The notes under the pieces are model-generated. The model saw nothing but the letters and a program-made list of their open reading frames with translations. It was not told the origin of the DNA and made no database searches. Below are positions 8,313 to 17,737 of a stretch of DNA of 64,000 nucleotides, piece by piece. This DNA is from Alteromonas sp. 5E99-2. GTDB taxonomy: Bacteria; Pseudomonadota; Gammaproteobacteria; Enterobacterales; Alteromonadaceae. The DNA lies in the NCBI RefSeq assembly GCF_017368475.1, contig NZ_JAFNJE010000005.1:62001-126000 (forward strand), in the 5' to 3' direction. The position numbers and the translations under genes were made by a program. Numbering within the stretch: the stretch's first letter is position 1; every line of letters begins with the position of its first letter.

Positions 8313-11300
8313 ATGCCAAAACGTACCGACATAAAAAGTATTTTGATCCTAGGTGCTGGCCCTATTGTTATTGGTCAGGCTTGCGAATTCGATTATTCTG
8401 GAGCGCAAGCGTGTAAAGCGCTGCGCGAAGAAGGGTATAGAGTTATTTTAGTTAACTCTAACCCTGCAACCATTATGACCGACCCTGAAATGGCCGATGC
8501 AACGTATATCGAGCCAATTCACTGGGAAGTGGTTAAGCACATTATTGCTAAAGAAAAACCCGATGTTGTTCTACCTACAATGGGTGGTCAAACAGCATTG
8601 AATTGCGCATTGGACTTAGAGCGTGAAGGCGTTCTTAAAGAATATGGCGTAGAGCTTATTGGTGCGACTGCTGACGCAATTGATAAAGCGGAAGACAGAG
8701 AGCGTTTTGATAAAGCAATGAAAGCCATTGGTTTAGAATGCCCACGTGCAGAAATTGCTCATTCAATGGAACAAGCCCATGACGTGCTAACCCGTATTGG
8801 TTTCCCTTGTATAATTCGTCCTTCTTTCACAATGGGTGGAACCGGTGGCGGAATTGCGTATAACATCGAAGAATTCGATGAAATCTGTCGCCGAGGTTTA
8901 GACCTATCTCCAACCAGTGAATTGTTAATTGATGAATCATTGATAGGTTGGAAAGAATACGAAATGGAAGTAGTACGAGATAAAGCAGATAACTGCATTA
9001 TCGTATGTACCATTGAAAACTTCGATCCTATGGGCGTGCATACCGGTGACTCTATTACTGTTGCACCAGCACAAACCTTAACAGACAAAGAATTTCAAAT
9101 TATGCGTAATGCAGCAATGGCTGTTTTACGTGAAATTGGTGTAGAAACGGGCGGATCAAACGTGCAGTTTGGTATTGACCCGAAAACGGGACGTATGGTG
9201 ATTATCGAGATGAACCCTAGGGTATCTCGTTCATCAGCCCTTGCGTCAAAAGCGACGGGTTTCCCAATTGCTAAAATTGCCGCTAAATTGGCGGTCGGTT
9301 ACACACTAGATGAGCTAGCCAACGACATCACAGGTGGTTTAACACCTGCATCGTTTGAGCCTTCTATTGATTATGTTGTCACTAAGATACCTCGTTTTAA
9401 CTTTGAAAAATTTGCTGGTGCTAATGACCGACTGACCACACAGATGAAATCTGTAGGTGAAGTGATGGCCATTGGACGTAATCAACAAGAATCTCTTCAA
9501 AAAGCACTTCGCGGTTTGGAAGTGGGCGCCTCAGGTCTTGACCCCATTGTTGATTTAGACGATTCAGAAGCAAAAAATAAAATCGTATTTGAATTACGTC
9601 AACCAGGCGCTGAGCGTATTTGGTACATAGGTGACGCATTTAGAATGGGAATGTCGGTAGACGAAGTGTTCTCATTAACCAATATCGACCCTTGGTACCT
9701 AGTTCAATTAGAAGATTTGATCATTAACGAGCAAAAAATAGCCGAGCTTGGCTTAGCCGGTATAGATGAAACCTTCATGGGCTCGTTAAAGCGCAAAGGG
9801 TTTTCAGATATTCGCATTGCAGAACTTACTAAATCTACAGAAGCTGAAGTAAGAAACAGCCGTAAAGCTATGGGGATTACTCCTGTATATAAACGGGTTG
9901 ATACTTGCGCAGCAGAGTTTTCTACAGATACGGCGTACATGTACTCATCTTATGATGAAGAGTGTGAAGCTCAGCCTTCTAGCAAAGACAAAATCATGGT
10001 GCTAGGTGGCGGACCAAACAGAATTGGTCAAGGTATTGAATTCGATTACTGCTGTGTTCACGCTGCACTATCGATGCGTGAAGACGGTTACGAAACCATT
10101 ATGGTTAACTGTAACCCTGAAACTGTGTCTACAGATTACGATACCTCTGATCGTCTGTATTTCGAACCCGTAACCCTTGAAGATGTATTGGCCATTGTTG
10201 ATGTAGAAAAGCCAAAAGGTGTTATCGTTCAATACGGTGGTCAAACGCCGCTTAAATTGGCGCGTGAGCTTGAAGCTAATGGTGTACCTATTATCGGTAC
10301 CTCTCCTGAGGCTATTGACCGTGCGGAAGACAGAGAACGCTTCCAGCACATGGTTGATAAATTGGCCCTTAAGCAACCGGCAAATGCCACAGTCAGTAAC
10401 GTTGAAGAAGCGTTGGAAAATGCTGAAAGTATTGGATTTCCTTTAGTCGTAAGACCGTCCTATGTATTAGGTGGTCGAGCCATGGAAATTGTTTACGACA
10501 TCAAAGATTTGAAACGCTACTTAAATGAAGCGGTAAAAGTGTCTAATGACTCACCGGTTTTATTGGACCGATTCCTAGATGACGCTATTGAAGTTGATAT
10601 CGATGCAATCTGCGACGGTAAAGACGTTGTTATTGGCGGTATCATGGAGCACATTGAACAAGCGGGTGTCCATTCGGGCGATTCAGCGTGTTCTTTACCT
10701 GCATATACTTTAAGCCAAGAAATCCAAGATGTCATGCGCAAGCAAGTGAAAGCGATGGCGTTGGAATTAGGCGTAATTGGGTTGATGAATACACAGTTTG
10801 CCATTAAAGACAACGAAGTGTACTTAATTGAAGTCAACCCTCGTGCCGCTAGAACTGTTCCTTTTGTGTCTAAAGCGACCGGTGTGGCATTAGCTAAAAT
10901 TGCAGCGCGAGTCATGGCAGGAACGTCTTTGGCAGAGCAGGGCATTACGGAAGAAATTATTCCTCCTTTCTTCTCAGTTAAAGAAGTTGTTTTACCTTTT
11001 GCTAAGTTCCAAGGCGTAGACCCTCTTTTAGGGCCAGAAATGCGCTCTACGGGTGAAGTCATGGGCGTAGGCGACACATTCGAAGAAGCTTATGCTAAAG
11101 CAAACTTAGGTGCCAGCACACCGCTTCCTCGTAAAGGAAAGGTGCTTATTTCGGTTCGTGAAAACGACAAACCAAAAGCCATTGAACTTGCTAAAACCAT
11201 GTTTGAAAAGGGCTATGAAATTGAAGCGACGCGAGGCACGGCTATTGAACTTCAGGAAGCCGGCGTTGAAGCCTCTGTTGTGAATAAAATGTCTGAAGGT

Positions 11301-11528
11301 CGTCCGAATATCGTTGATGCAATCAAAAACGGTGAATATGCTTATATCATCAATACCACAGAAGGCAGACAGGCAATTACAGATTCCATGTATATTCGCC
11401 GAGAAGCCTTAGTGAACCGTGTTTTGTACACAACGACAATGAACGGCGCTCGAGCAACCATTAAAGCGCATACGGCTGACGATAGAAATAAAGTCACATC
11501 TGTACAAGAGCTTCACGCTCGCCTTTAG
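8313..11528 (+). CDS. carB: Carbamoyl-phosphate synthase large subunit
   Basis: CarB uses ammonia from CarA, bicarbonate and two ATP to make carbamoyl phosphate. The 1071-residue product has two homologous ATP-grasp halves. Each begins with a dinucleotide-like loop (GAGPIVIGQ near residue 14, GGGPNRIGQ near 568) and carries the [10 protein letters not shown] and EVNPRAART metal-binding segments. An MGS-like C-terminal allosteric domain (about residue 930 onward) follows, where UMP and ornithine act in E. coli. No truncation is seen. It is tightly coupled to carA and ended by a strong hairpin. Confidence 0.99.
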   Translation: MPKRTDIKSILILGAGPIVIGQACEFDYSGAQACKALREEGYRVILVNSNPATIMTDPEMADATYIEPIHWEVVKHIIAKEKPDVVLPTMGGQTALNCALDLEREGVLKEYGVELIGATADAIDKAEDRERFDKAMKAIGLECPRAEIAHSMEQAHDVLTRIGFPCIIRPSFTMGGTGGGIAYNIEEFDEICRRGLDLSPTSELLIDESLIGWKEYEMEVVRDKADNCIIVCTIENFDPMGVHTGDSITVAPAQTLTDKEFQIMRNAAMAVLREIGVETGGSNVQFGIDPKTGRMVIIEMNPRVSRSSALASKATGFPIAKIAAKLAVGYTLDELANDITGGLTPASFEPSIDYVVTKIPRFNFEKFAGANDRLTTQMKSVGEVMAIGRNQQESLQKALRGLEVGASGLDPIVDLDDSEAKNKIVFELRQPGAERIWYIGDAFRMGMSVDEVFSLTNIDPWYLVQLEDLIINEQKIAELGLAGIDETFMGSLKRKGFSDIRIAELTKSTEAEVRNSRKAMGITPVYKRVDTCAAEFSTDTAYMYSSYDEECEAQPSSKDKIMVLGGGPNRIGQGIEFDYCCVHAALSMREDGYETIMVNCNPETVSTDYDTSDRLYFEPVTLEDVLAIVDVEKPKGVIVQYGGQTPLKLARELEANGVPIIGTSPEAIDRAEDRERFQHMVDKLALKQPANATVSNVEEALENAESIGFPLVVRPSYVLGGRAMEIVYDIKDLKRYLNEAVKVSNDSPVLLDRFLDDAIEVDIDAICDGKDVVIGGIMEHIEQAGVHSGDSACSLPAYTLSQEIQDVMRKQVKAMALELGVIGLMNTQFAIKDNEVYLIEVNPRAARTVPFVSKATGVALAKIAARVMAGTSLAEQGITEEIIPPFFSVKEVVLPFAKFQGVDPLLGPEMRSTGEVMGVGDTFEEAYAKANLGASTPLPRKGKVLISVRENDKPKAIELAKTMFEKGYEIEATRGTAIELQEAGVEASVVNKMSEGRPNIVDAIKNGEYAYIINTTEGRQAITDSMYIRREALVNRVLYTTTMNGARATIKAHTADDRNKVTSVQELHARL

Positions 11529-11554
11529 AAAGGGTAAACTCTAAAGATGTAAAC

Positions 11555-11587
11555 CAAAGTGAGCGCAGTTTTACTGCGCTCACTTTG
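11555..11587 (+). terminator. Strong hairpin after carB
   Basis: CAAAGTGAGCGCAGT (11555-11569) and its exact complement (11573-11587) form a 15-bp stem with a 3-base loop. There is no downstream T-run beyond the stem, so it may act as a transcript-stabilising hairpin or a bidirectional terminator. Confidence 0.7.
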
Positions 11588-11613
11588 TAGATGTCTAATA
11601 AGAAAGGAAAATT

Positions 11614-12090
11614 ATGAGCCAGTATCCTATGACAGCCAAAGGTGCAGAGCTGTTACGTGAAGAGCTTAATGAGCTTAAATCAGTCACTCGTCCTCGTATC
11701 ATTCAATCTATTGCTGATGCCAGAGAACACGGTGATTTGAAAGAAAATGCTGAATACCATGCCGCTAGAGAGCAACAAAGCTTTTGTGAAGGGCGTATTC
11801 AAGATATTGAAGGCAAATTGTCTAACGCACAAATCATTGACGTCACGAAAATGGAAAATACCGGTAAAGTTATTTTTGGTGTTACCGTGACTATTTTAAA
11901 TGTGGATAGTGAAGAAGAAACCACTTATCGCATTGTTGGTGACGATGAAGCCGATATTAAAAACAACCTTATTTCTGTTAACTCTCCAATAGCCAGAGGG
12001 TTAATTGGTAAAGAGTTAGATGACGTTGCCAATATTCAAACTCCTTCAGGCACAGTAGAGTTTGAAATTGTAGAAGTACAATACCTCTAG
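11614..12090 (+). CDS. greA: Transcription elongation factor GreA
   Basis: GreA rescues backtracked RNA polymerase by stimulating transcript cleavage. The 158-residue protein has the N-terminal antiparallel coiled-coil (about residues 1-75) with the acidic tip region around [15 protein letters not shown], and the C-terminal FKBP-like domain with the GRGLIGK-type segment (here ARGLIGKE). The start has a clear AAAGGA ribosome binding site. It lies downstream of carB as in many gammaproteobacteria, but a hairpin separates them. Confidence 0.97.
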   Translation: MSQYPMTAKGAELLREELNELKSVTRPRIIQSIADAREHGDLKENAEYHAAREQQSFCEGRIQDIEGKLSNAQIIDVTKMENTGKVIFGVTVTILNVDSEEETTYRIVGDDEADIKNNLISVNSPIARGLIGKELDDVANIQTPSGTVEFEIVEVQYL

Positions 12091-12119
12091 CTTTATTCAG
12101 CTAAATCAGTAATTATCTC

Positions 12120-12148
12120 AAAAGCGAACCTTAGGTTCGCTTTTTGCT
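12120..12148 (+). terminator. Rho-independent terminator after greA
   Basis: AAAAGCGAACC (12120-12130) pairs with GGTTCGCTTTT (12134-12144) and is followed by further Ts. It lies about 30 bases after the greA stop. Confidence 0.88.
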
Positions 12149-12182
12149 TTTTAGTGGCCTAGTAAAGAATAAAGGATTGGAT

Positions 12183-12929
12183 GTGAATAAAGTAGCTTTG
12201 GTAACAGGTGCAAGTCGCGGTATTGGTGCAGCCACTGCAATTCGTTTAGCAAAAGACGGTTACGATATTGGTGTGAATTATTTAGAAAATTCAGATGCAG
12301 CTAACAGGGTTGTTGCTGACATTGTGGCTTTGGGACAAAACGCTATAGCGATTAAAGCTGATGTGTCCTGCGAAAATGACGTTAAAGGGCTATTTCAACA
12401 ACTAGAAAATGTGCTTGGTACACCTTCGGTGCTAGTCAATAACGCAGGCATTTTGTATCAACAAAGTAAATTAGTTGATATGTCAGTAGAGCGAATAAAT
12501 TCAACCTTAATCACTAATGTGACGAGTTGTTTCCTTTGTGCGAAAGAAGCGGTTTTGCGAATGTCTCAGTTACGTGGTGGAAAAGGAGGCGTTATTGTCA
12601 ACGTGTCTTCTGCGGCGTCTCGATTAGGCTCTGCTGGGGAATATATTGATTATGCTGCATCGAAAGGAGCGGTAGACAGCTTAACTATTGGCTTGGCAAA
12701 GGAAGTGGCAGAAGACGGTATTCGCGTTAATGGTGTACGACCAGGGCTTATTTATACCGATATACACGAGTCGGGGGGAGAAGCTGGTCGTGTTGATAGA
12801 TTAAAAGACCGTATTCCCCTTAAACGAGGTGGGCAGCCTGAAGAAGTGGCTGCGGCAATTGCTTGGCTAGTAAGTGATGAATCCAGCTTTACTACAGGAA
12901 TTTCAATTGATGTTTCTGGAGGAATATAG
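12183..12929 (+). CDS. ygfF: SDR-family oxidoreductase, YgfF-like
   Basis: A classical short-chain dehydrogenase/reductase that would use NAD(P)H on an unknown carbonyl or alcohol. The start is the GTG at 12183, with AAAGGA at 12171-12176. The 248-residue product has the Rossmann loop TGASRGIG (residues 8-15), NNAG (86-89), a catalytic Ser near 143 and YAASK (Tyr157, Lys161). Close motif-by-motif agreement, including the ending region around SGGEAGRVDR, matches my recollection of E. coli YgfF rather than FabG. Substrate is unknown. Confidence 0.85.
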   Translation: MNKVALVTGASRGIGAATAIRLAKDGYDIGVNYLENSDAANRVVADIVALGQNAIAIKADVSCENDVKGLFQQLENVLGTPSVLVNNAGILYQQSKLVDMSVERINSTLITNVTSCFLCAKEAVLRMSQLRGGKGGVIVNVSSAASRLGSAGEYIDYAASKGAVDSLTIGLAKEVAEDGIRVNGVRPGLIYTDIHESGGEAGRVDRLKDRIPLKRGGQPEEVAAAIAWLVSDESSFTTGISIDVSGGI

Positions 12930-12942
12930 ATTTGTTATTCTA

Positions 12943-13077
12943 ATGTTCGTTTTAATCGGTTTTATTGGTTTTGTCGTGCTTGCTGTAATGAATATAGCAT
13001 TTGCTATTATTGCAGCAATAAAAGCGAACAATGGTGAACTTTGGCAATATCCATTTAACCTAAAAATAATGAAATAA
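12943..13077 (+). pseudogene. Remnant of a DUF4870-type membrane protein (C-terminal part)
   Basis: A 44-codon stretch from an ATG at 12943 encodes one hydrophobic helix (VLIGFIGFVVLAVMNIAFAI) followed by AAIKANNGELWQYPF. This matches the C-terminal signature of DUF4870/Tic20-like small membrane proteins, which are usually about 110 residues with three or more helices. The N-terminal two thirds are missing, and the same frame upstream runs into the SDR gene. It is therefore probably a decayed gene end, though a short functional peptide cannot be excluded. Confidence 0.55.
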
Positions 13078-13082
13078 GTTAG

Positions 13083-13190
13083 GGCGTATTTCAATTTTAT
13101 TCTGTCAATGAGCAGGGTATTGAAACCCGCACTGAAGTGAAATTAGAAAACGGTGTGGCTACACTGTTAGACAAAGAATGGACCCATTAA
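13083..13190 (+). pseudogene. Short 3' gene fragment, unknown family
   Basis: After an in-frame TAG at 13080-13082 there is an open stretch of 35 codons with no start codon. It ends in a stop at 13188-13190, one base before the GNAT start. It reads FQFYSVNEQGIETRTEVKLE and on to DKEWTH, which has a coding look, so it is probably the tail of a lost gene that once preceded the acetyltransferase. The family is not recognised. Confidence 0.35.
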
Positions 13191-13191
13191 A

Positions 13192-13677
13192 TTGAATATT
13201 ACTGTTGTTAATGCTGATTACAGCAATGAAACCCATAGTCAGGCTATTCCTTATTTACTTAACGAATATGCAAAAGATCCTATGGGAGGCTCAGAAGCTT
13301 TAGAGCCTCATGTGTATGATTCACTGGTATCTGAATTACAAAAGCGCTCTCATGCGTTCAGTGTACTTGTGTTTGTAGACAATGAACCAGCAGGACTGGC
13401 AAATTGTTTAGAAGGTTTTTCAACGTTTATGTGTAAACCCCTTATTAATATTCACGATTTATGCGTGTTAGGTAAATTTAGAGGGTTGGGGTTAAGTCAA
13501 AAACTACTACAAAAAGTGGAAGATATTGCAAAAGAACGAGATTGCTGCAAAGTGACGTTAGAAGTTCTGAGTAATAATGACGTGGCTAAATCTGCGTATT
13601 TAAAGTTTGGCTTTGCAGGTTACGAACTCGATCCAAGTGCAGGTCATGCGGTATTTTGGCAAAAGAAAATATCTTAA
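13192..13677 (+). CDS. GNAT-family N-acetyltransferase
   Basis: A 161-residue Gcn5-related acetyltransferase that would move an acetyl group from acetyl-CoA to an unknown amine. The acetyl-CoA motif A is seen as VLGKFRGLGLSQKLL (about residues 85-100), followed by a typical NNDVAKSAYLKFGFAGYE segment near the C terminus. The frame opens at a TTG at 13192, right after the stop of an upstream gene fragment; the ribosome binding site is poor, so translation may once have been coupled. Substrate is unknown. Confidence 0.8.
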   Translation: MNITVVNADYSNETHSQAIPYLLNEYAKDPMGGSEALEPHVYDSLVSELQKRSHAFSVLVFVDNEPAGLANCLEGFSTFMCKPLINIHDLCVLGKFRGLGLSQKLLQKVEDIAKERDCCKVTLEVLSNNDVAKSAYLKFGFAGYELDPSAGHAVFWQKKIS

Positions 13678-13798
13678 CGTTGGCGAGTTGACCTTTTCTA
13701 CATACATTCATTATAAAAAAGGTTAAATCTCACTAAAGTATGAAATTTTATGTTTCATTAATAGGTCTTTTATTTTGTGTGGATAAGGAGCTTATATA

Positions 13799-14215
13799 AT
13801 GAAACATATTTTTTTGATTTTAATGCTGGCATTCTCGGGGTTAGCAGCAGCGGATGAAGTGAACTGGCTTAGCTATGAGGAAGCCCGTGCGTTAAATTCG
13901 GATAAACCCATATTCGTTTTTGCAAAAATGCGTTTTTGTGGCACTTGTGCAAAAATGGAAGAAGACGAGTTTTCTGATCCTGAACTTGCTAAGTTATTAA
14001 ATGAGTCCTTTATCCCTGTAAAAGAAACCATTAATTTTGCATTTTCAAAATTCGTTTTTGACGATTTAAAAGATAAAAACGGAAACACCCTTAAATTCAG
14101 TGGTTTTCCTTCAGTTATGCTAGTAATGGGGAATAATTATTCTGTTAATCAGGGTTATGTCAGTGCTGAAATGCTGAAAACTCAATTAACCCGAGTGACA
14201 AACTTAGACAGCTAA
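13799..14215 (+). CDS. Periplasmic thioredoxin-like protein
   Basis: A 138-residue protein with a Sec signal peptide (hydrophobic residues 4-16, cleavage probably after AAA near 18) and a thioredoxin fold of the DsbD-gamma/thioredoxin_7 type. The redox motif Cys47-Gly-Thr-Cys50 is followed by a KMEEDEF helix, and a cis-proline segment SGFPSVMLV is present. It would act in periplasmic thiol-disulfide chemistry. GGATAAGGAG precedes the ATG. Its 3' end overlaps the convergent sortase gene by four bases. Partner protein unknown. Confidence 0.82.
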   Translation: MKHIFLILMLAFSGLAAADEVNWLSYEEARALNSDKPIFVFAKMRFCGTCAKMEEDEFSDPELAKLLNESFIPVKETINFAFSKFVFDDLKDKNGNTLKFSGFPSVMLVMGNNYSVNQGYVSAEMLKTQLTRVTNLDS

Positions 14216-14772
14216 GCACGCTCTTTTGCTTGTACTATAAAACGCATCTCAGGATTGAGCTTTAAACTGTTGAACGGATAGCAGGTTATAAGGGTTAGCA
14301 TTTTGTCGGCACTATTCTTGGTAACTGCCATGGTGCTTTGATGAACAACTAATATATCCGTTACTTCAAATTTTGTTTGAGTAAATTCTGACTCTATACG
14401 TATTTCGTCGCCCACTTCTATATTCTCAAGTATAGCGAAGTGGGTGTCTCTGTGACCAGATATCACTGAATTTCCCACTTCGCCGGGTAACACTGTACTG
14501 CTCATATGTCCCGGTCCAAATGCTAATGTCCTCCCCGTTGAGCCTGATAAAATGTATAAAGGTTGTTCGCCAATGGTTATTTTGGCTACAGGATAGGTGT
14601 CTGCCCATGACCAAGGCGGCTGGCGAATGTGTTCTATTTTAGTTTTTTGCCATGCCCATTGAATAAGGTATTGTGCGACTTGTGCTTTTACATAAATGTA
14701 ACTGCCAGACAAAGCAAATACCGAACTGAGACTAAAACAGCTAACGACTAGGATTAACCTTATGTGGGACAT
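14212..14772 (-). CDS. Class GN (marine proteobacterial) sortase
   Basis: A 186-residue sortase-fold transpeptidase with one N-terminal membrane anchor (residues 5-28). The catalytic triad is visible: His107 in SGHRDTHF, Cys164 in TLITCYPF and Arg177 in EMRFIV. Sortases normally cleave an LPxTG-like signal and join the protein to an acceptor. In Gram-negative marine bacteria this type is found beside a single dedicated substrate, and here the preceding gene encodes a protein ending in LPQTA plus a membrane helix. The two genes overlap by 13 bases, so they are translationally coupled. The acceptor in a Gram-negative envelope is not known. Confidence 0.9.
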   Translation of the reverse strand: MSHIRLILVVSCFSLSSVFALSGSYIYVKAQVAQYLIQWAWQKTKIEHIRQPPWSWADTYPVAKITIGEQPLYILSGSTGRTLAFGPGHMSSTVLPGEVGNSVISGHRDTHFAILENIEVGDEIRIESEFTQTKFEVTDILVVHQSTMAVTKNSADKMLTLITCYPFNSLKLNPEMRFIVQAKERA

Positions 14773-16820
14773 AGTTCACCTCTTCTTTTCAAAGTTAAGG
14801 TTCCACAACCAACTAATAGAAAGAGTAAGGATATGGTCAATTGTAGGGCTGCAGGCGTAGCAGTTTGCGGCAAAGTACCTTGCTTGTTTTTTTGAGCGCT
14901 ATTCGATACCTGAGTATCAACGGCGACCAAGCTTGTCATACTACTCACTACATGGTTAGCAAGTGCGACACGTTGAATCTCTGAGTTAATCTCTTCACTA
15001 TTTTTACCCGCTTTTTTATCTCTTTCTAATTGGGCTATTTTTCGTCGAGCCCAAAGCACATTTAAGCCTGTTTGCTCAGCGCTTTTTTGCAGTGAAAGGG
15101 CTTGCTTCCAAGGCGAATTTTGCCTGTTTCCTCGCACAGTAATTTTGTCCATAGGGGTAGTGGAAAAATAACTCAGCATAATAGGCTCCCCCTTGTACAA
15201 ATCAGGTAAGTTTGTTGGATAAAACTCGACACCAGAAGGAACATCAATACTGATGTTCGCTAGCACTGGTTGACTGAGCTTAGTTAACAATGCCTGCATT
15301 TTTTCTCGAACTTGCATTGTAGAGCCAATATAGGTGTAGGTGCCTTTACCTAGTAATGCAGCTTCTGTCATAAAGTAGCTGTTAGGTGCTGAGCCAATAC
15401 CAATGGTGAACAAGCGGCTATCCGAGAGGTTATTTTTAATATAGGAAAAGAGTTCGGTTTCATTGCCTATGGCGCCATCAGTAATAAAGATGACTTGACG
15501 AATACGGTTTTCAGTTTCGTATTGGTTTTCAAGTGCGAGTTTCATTGCGGGAAGTATTTCCGTTCCTCCATCAGCCCGTAATCTACTAATATATTGAGTC
15601 GCTTGCCGCTTTGTTTGAGCGCTGGCCTGTTGTGATTGTGTCCACATTGTTTCTGATTTAGAGTCGAATTGAATGATATTGAATATATCTGAAGGGGATA
15701 ATTGATTCACCGCAAACGATAAGGCTTGTTTGGCTTGGGTCATTGATGGTCCTTCCATTGAACCAGAGGTGTCTATAACGTAAATAACTTCTTTGGATAA
15801 GTGGGAATCGATGTCTTCATCTGACGGAGGCATTAACATAATTGCACCGTATTGCCCCTGTTCTGTGCGCTGAGAAAAATGAGCTGCGGTGGGACTAGAA
15901 CCCGCTTTCGCCATCCAATTTAGAACAAAATCGTCGTTGGTGGTGGTTTTGTTTTTTAGCGAAATGGTGTAAGTACTATTGTCTTTTTTTGTCTTTATAA
16001 TGGGGTGAATATCGCTGGATATCTCTCCTATTTCAAACCCCGGCGACAATGTAATATTCATAGTCACATTATGGTTAGCTGAATGGTTAGCCGAAATTTT
16101 TTGAGAGGCAGCCCAGCCTTGTACACCAATTTCTGAAGGTGTGTTTTCATTACTGTGTTTAGGAAAGTACCTAGGAGTAATGGTATTAGGAAAGCGCAGG
16201 CTAAAAGTTCCTTCATTAAAACGCACACTTTGTTGATATTCGATCGTTACTTCTATGTGGTCTTTCGGCCCAATGTTCGCAACAGAATTGGTGAATATGT
16301 TCGGTCGGTTTTGCACCAATAAGCTTGCTTTGTTACCTTGTTTCTTGGCGTTATCAAACACGGCTTTGGCTTGGTTTTTGGCAAGGATTTTACCTATTAT
16401 CTCTCGCTCACCAATTTTCATTGTTAGGTGATCAACCGCGGCATTTTCGGGTAAAGGAAATACATAGGTTCCGTTAACTAGGTGCTCACTTTGGTTAGAA
16501 AAATATTGAGTTAATTTCACTCGGGCAATGAGGCCTGTAATACTGATGTCAGCATGAGAGTGCAGTAAAGGCGACATGGTGTAATTAAGCTCGCCTTCTT
16601 GTTCAATAAAAAAACTGCCTTGTTCAACAAAGTGATAATCCTTCACCCTAACAAGAGGAGCGTTAACCGAATTAGACTCATATGACACATTGAATTTTAG
16701 CGACGAGGCTTCGCTAGTGTTATGTGCAAAAAGTGGTTTGATATAGTGAAATGCTAGAACTGAACTGATAAGGCAAGCGCCGATTAATAGCCGTAATGTG
16801 TTGGTCATTGTGTTTTCCAT
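14760..16820 (-). CDS. Sortase substrate with VIT and von Willebrand A domains
   Basis: A 686-residue exported protein with a signal/anchor (about residues 8-24), a VIT domain (about 80-215), and a vWA domain whose metal site DTSGS is at 350-354. The sorting signal LPQTA is at 650-654, followed by a 20-residue hydrophobic stretch and KRR. This is the layout of the marine proteobacterial sortase target family (related to inter-alpha-trypsin-inhibitor heavy chains), thought to sit at the envelope. It is the first gene of a two-gene operon with its sortase. An internal ATG at 16808 has a better GGA-type ribosome binding site and may be the real start. Confidence 0.9.
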   Translation of the reverse strand: MENTMTNTLRLLIGACLISSVLAFHYIKPLFAHNTSEASSLKFNVSYESNSVNAPLVRVKDYHFVEQGSFFIEQEGELNYTMSPLLHSHADISITGLIARVKLTQYFSNQSEHLVNGTYVFPLPENAAVDHLTMKIGEREIIGKILAKNQAKAVFDNAKKQGNKASLLVQNRPNIFTNSVANIGPKDHIEVTIEYQQSVRFNEGTFSLRFPNTITPRYFPKHSNENTPSEIGVQGWAASQKISANHSANHNVTMNITLSPGFEIGEISSDIHPIIKTKKDNSTYTISLKNKTTTNDDFVLNWMAKAGSSPTAAHFSQRTEQGQYGAIMLMPPSDEDIDSHLSKEVIYVIDTSGSMEGPSMTQAKQALSFAVNQLSPSDIFNIIQFDSKSETMWTQSQQASAQTKRQATQYISRLRADGGTEILPAMKLALENQYETENRIRQVIFITDGAIGNETELFSYIKNNLSDSRLFTIGIGSAPNSYFMTEAALLGKGTYTYIGSTMQVREKMQALLTKLSQPVLANISIDVPSGVEFYPTNLPDLYKGEPIMLSYFSTTPMDKITVRGNRQNSPWKQALSLQKSAEQTGLNVLWARRKIAQLERDKKAGKNSEEINSEIQRVALANHVVSSMTSLVAVDTQVSNSAQKNKQGTLPQTATPAALQLTISLLFLLVGCGTLTLKRRGELCPT

Positions 16821-16973
16821 CGTGTTATTGACCTATTGTGATAGTCATTAAACACAAGGTTTCTGGCGCACCAGCGAAAAAACAAAGGCAATTTAAAGGC
16901 CAATTGTGGCGAAATTGAGGAAGCTGACAAGATGCAATGAGTTCGCAGTTTGGTCTGAATCTGAATAACAAAC

Positions 16974-17001
16974 AAAAAAGCTGCACATGTGCAGCTTTTT
17001 T
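16974..17001 (-). terminator. Bidirectional terminator after ibpA
   Basis: A perfect palindrome AGCTGCACA/TGTGCAGCT (16979-16996) is flanked by A-run and T-run (16974-17001). It lies 25 bases past the ibpA stop and would work in either direction. Confidence 0.85.
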
Positions 17002-17025
17002 TGTGAATGAGTTTATTTGAAAGTA

Positions 17026-17466
17026 TCAGGGATTTTCAATGAGCTTACTGCCAATTTCAATTTTTCTCGGCTTCATGGCTTCGGGAATAACACGCTCTAA
17101 ATCGATATTGAGCAAGCCATTTTCCATGTCAGCGTTAAGCACTTTAACATGGTCGCCTAACTGAAATTTACGCTCGAAGTTTTTCTCAGAGATCCCTTTA
17201 TGTAAAAAGGTTTTTTCTTTGCCTTCTGGACTTTTTCTTTTGCCAGTGACTTTTAGCGTATTTTCTTGTACTTCAATATCCACGTCATTTTGCCCAAAAC
17301 CTGCAATGGCCATGGTAATACGGTATTTGTCTTCACCAAGAAGCTCTATGTTGTAGGGAGGGTAGCTGCTTTGTTTTTCATTACGAGCGGCAGCATCAAT
17401 CATAGATGCAAGGTGGTCAGAACCAATAAATGAACGGTAAAGTGGAGATAAGTCGATAGTTCTCAT
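17026..17466 (-). CDS. ibpA: Small heat-shock protein IbpA-like (Hsp20)
   Basis: A 146-residue alpha-crystallin-type holdase that keeps unfolding proteins soluble for DnaK/ClpB. The start is set at the ATG at 17466 (MRTIDLSPLYRS), as in E. coli IbpA and 7 bases from AGGA; an ATG at 17472 lies too close to the ribosome binding site. The alpha-crystallin domain runs from about residue 32 to 125, with a NFERKFQL strand and a GLLNIDLER ending. The upstream DNA holds a sigma32-like promoter and a ROSE-like hairpin. Identification is confident; ibpA versus ibpB is by resemblance. Confidence 0.93.
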   Translation of the reverse strand: MRTIDLSPLYRSFIGSDHLASMIDAAARNEKQSSYPPYNIELLGEDKYRITMAIAGFGQNDVDIEVQENTLKVTGKRKSPEGKEKTFLHKGISEKNFERKFQLGDHVKVLNADMENGLLNIDLERVIPEAMKPRKIEIGSKLIENP

Positions 17467-17470
17467 AGTC

Positions 17471-17495
17471 ATATCCTATTTAAATTAAGCAATAT
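17471..17495 (-). promoter_or_regulatory. ROSE-like RNA thermometer in the ibpA 5' UTR
   Basis: On the minus strand ATATTGCT (17495-17488) can pair with AGGATAT (17477-17471), which contains the ribosome binding site. The result is four A-U pairs, a U-G pair, one unpaired G, then C-G and U-A. The UUGCU sequence with its odd G opposite the Shine-Dalgarno is the hallmark of ROSE thermometers at ibpA genes. Pairing is seen; temperature response is inferred. Confidence 0.65.
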
Positions 17496-17561
17496 GTAAA
17501 TTGTGTGCCCCGATAAACGGCGGCGGTTATGTCGACCTAATGCTCTAGCGTCGATATAATA

Positions 17562-17590
17562 GATGTAGGATTGAATATGTCTTTTTCAAG
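17562..17590 (-). promoter_or_regulatory. Sigma32-type promoter of ibpA
   Basis: On the minus strand CTTGAAA (17590-17584), 14 bases, then CCTACATC (17569-17562). The -35 is exact and the -10 partial relative to the sigma32 consensus. It predicts a leader of about 90 bases containing the ROSE-like hairpin. Confidence 0.6.
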
Positions 17591-17693
17591 GGGGTTATTT
17601 AAAAAAATTAGATGAGCCTGTCAGCACAGCGTTTTATTTACGTATTACCGCCGATGTTTTTGAGATGAAAATAAAATAATTTTCTTTGTATTT

Positions 17694-17719
17694 AATTATG
17701 GTATGATTGTTCCATAATT
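17694..17719 (+). promoter_or_regulatory. Candidate TetR operator upstream of the tetR-type gene
   Basis: AATTATGG (17694-17701) and CCATAATT (17712-17719) form a perfect 8-base inverted repeat with a 10-base centre. The inner GG-TATGATTGTT-CC resembles palindromic sites of the GGAAYGATCRTTCC kind. It lies 19 bases before the regulator start, as expected for autoregulation. Confidence 0.6.
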
Positions 17720-17737
17720 TAACGTGGAAGTAAAAAA

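Noticed and set aside
10517-11077. 186-codon antisense frame in carB
   Set aside because: Antisense shadow of a conserved coding region; no family resemblance.
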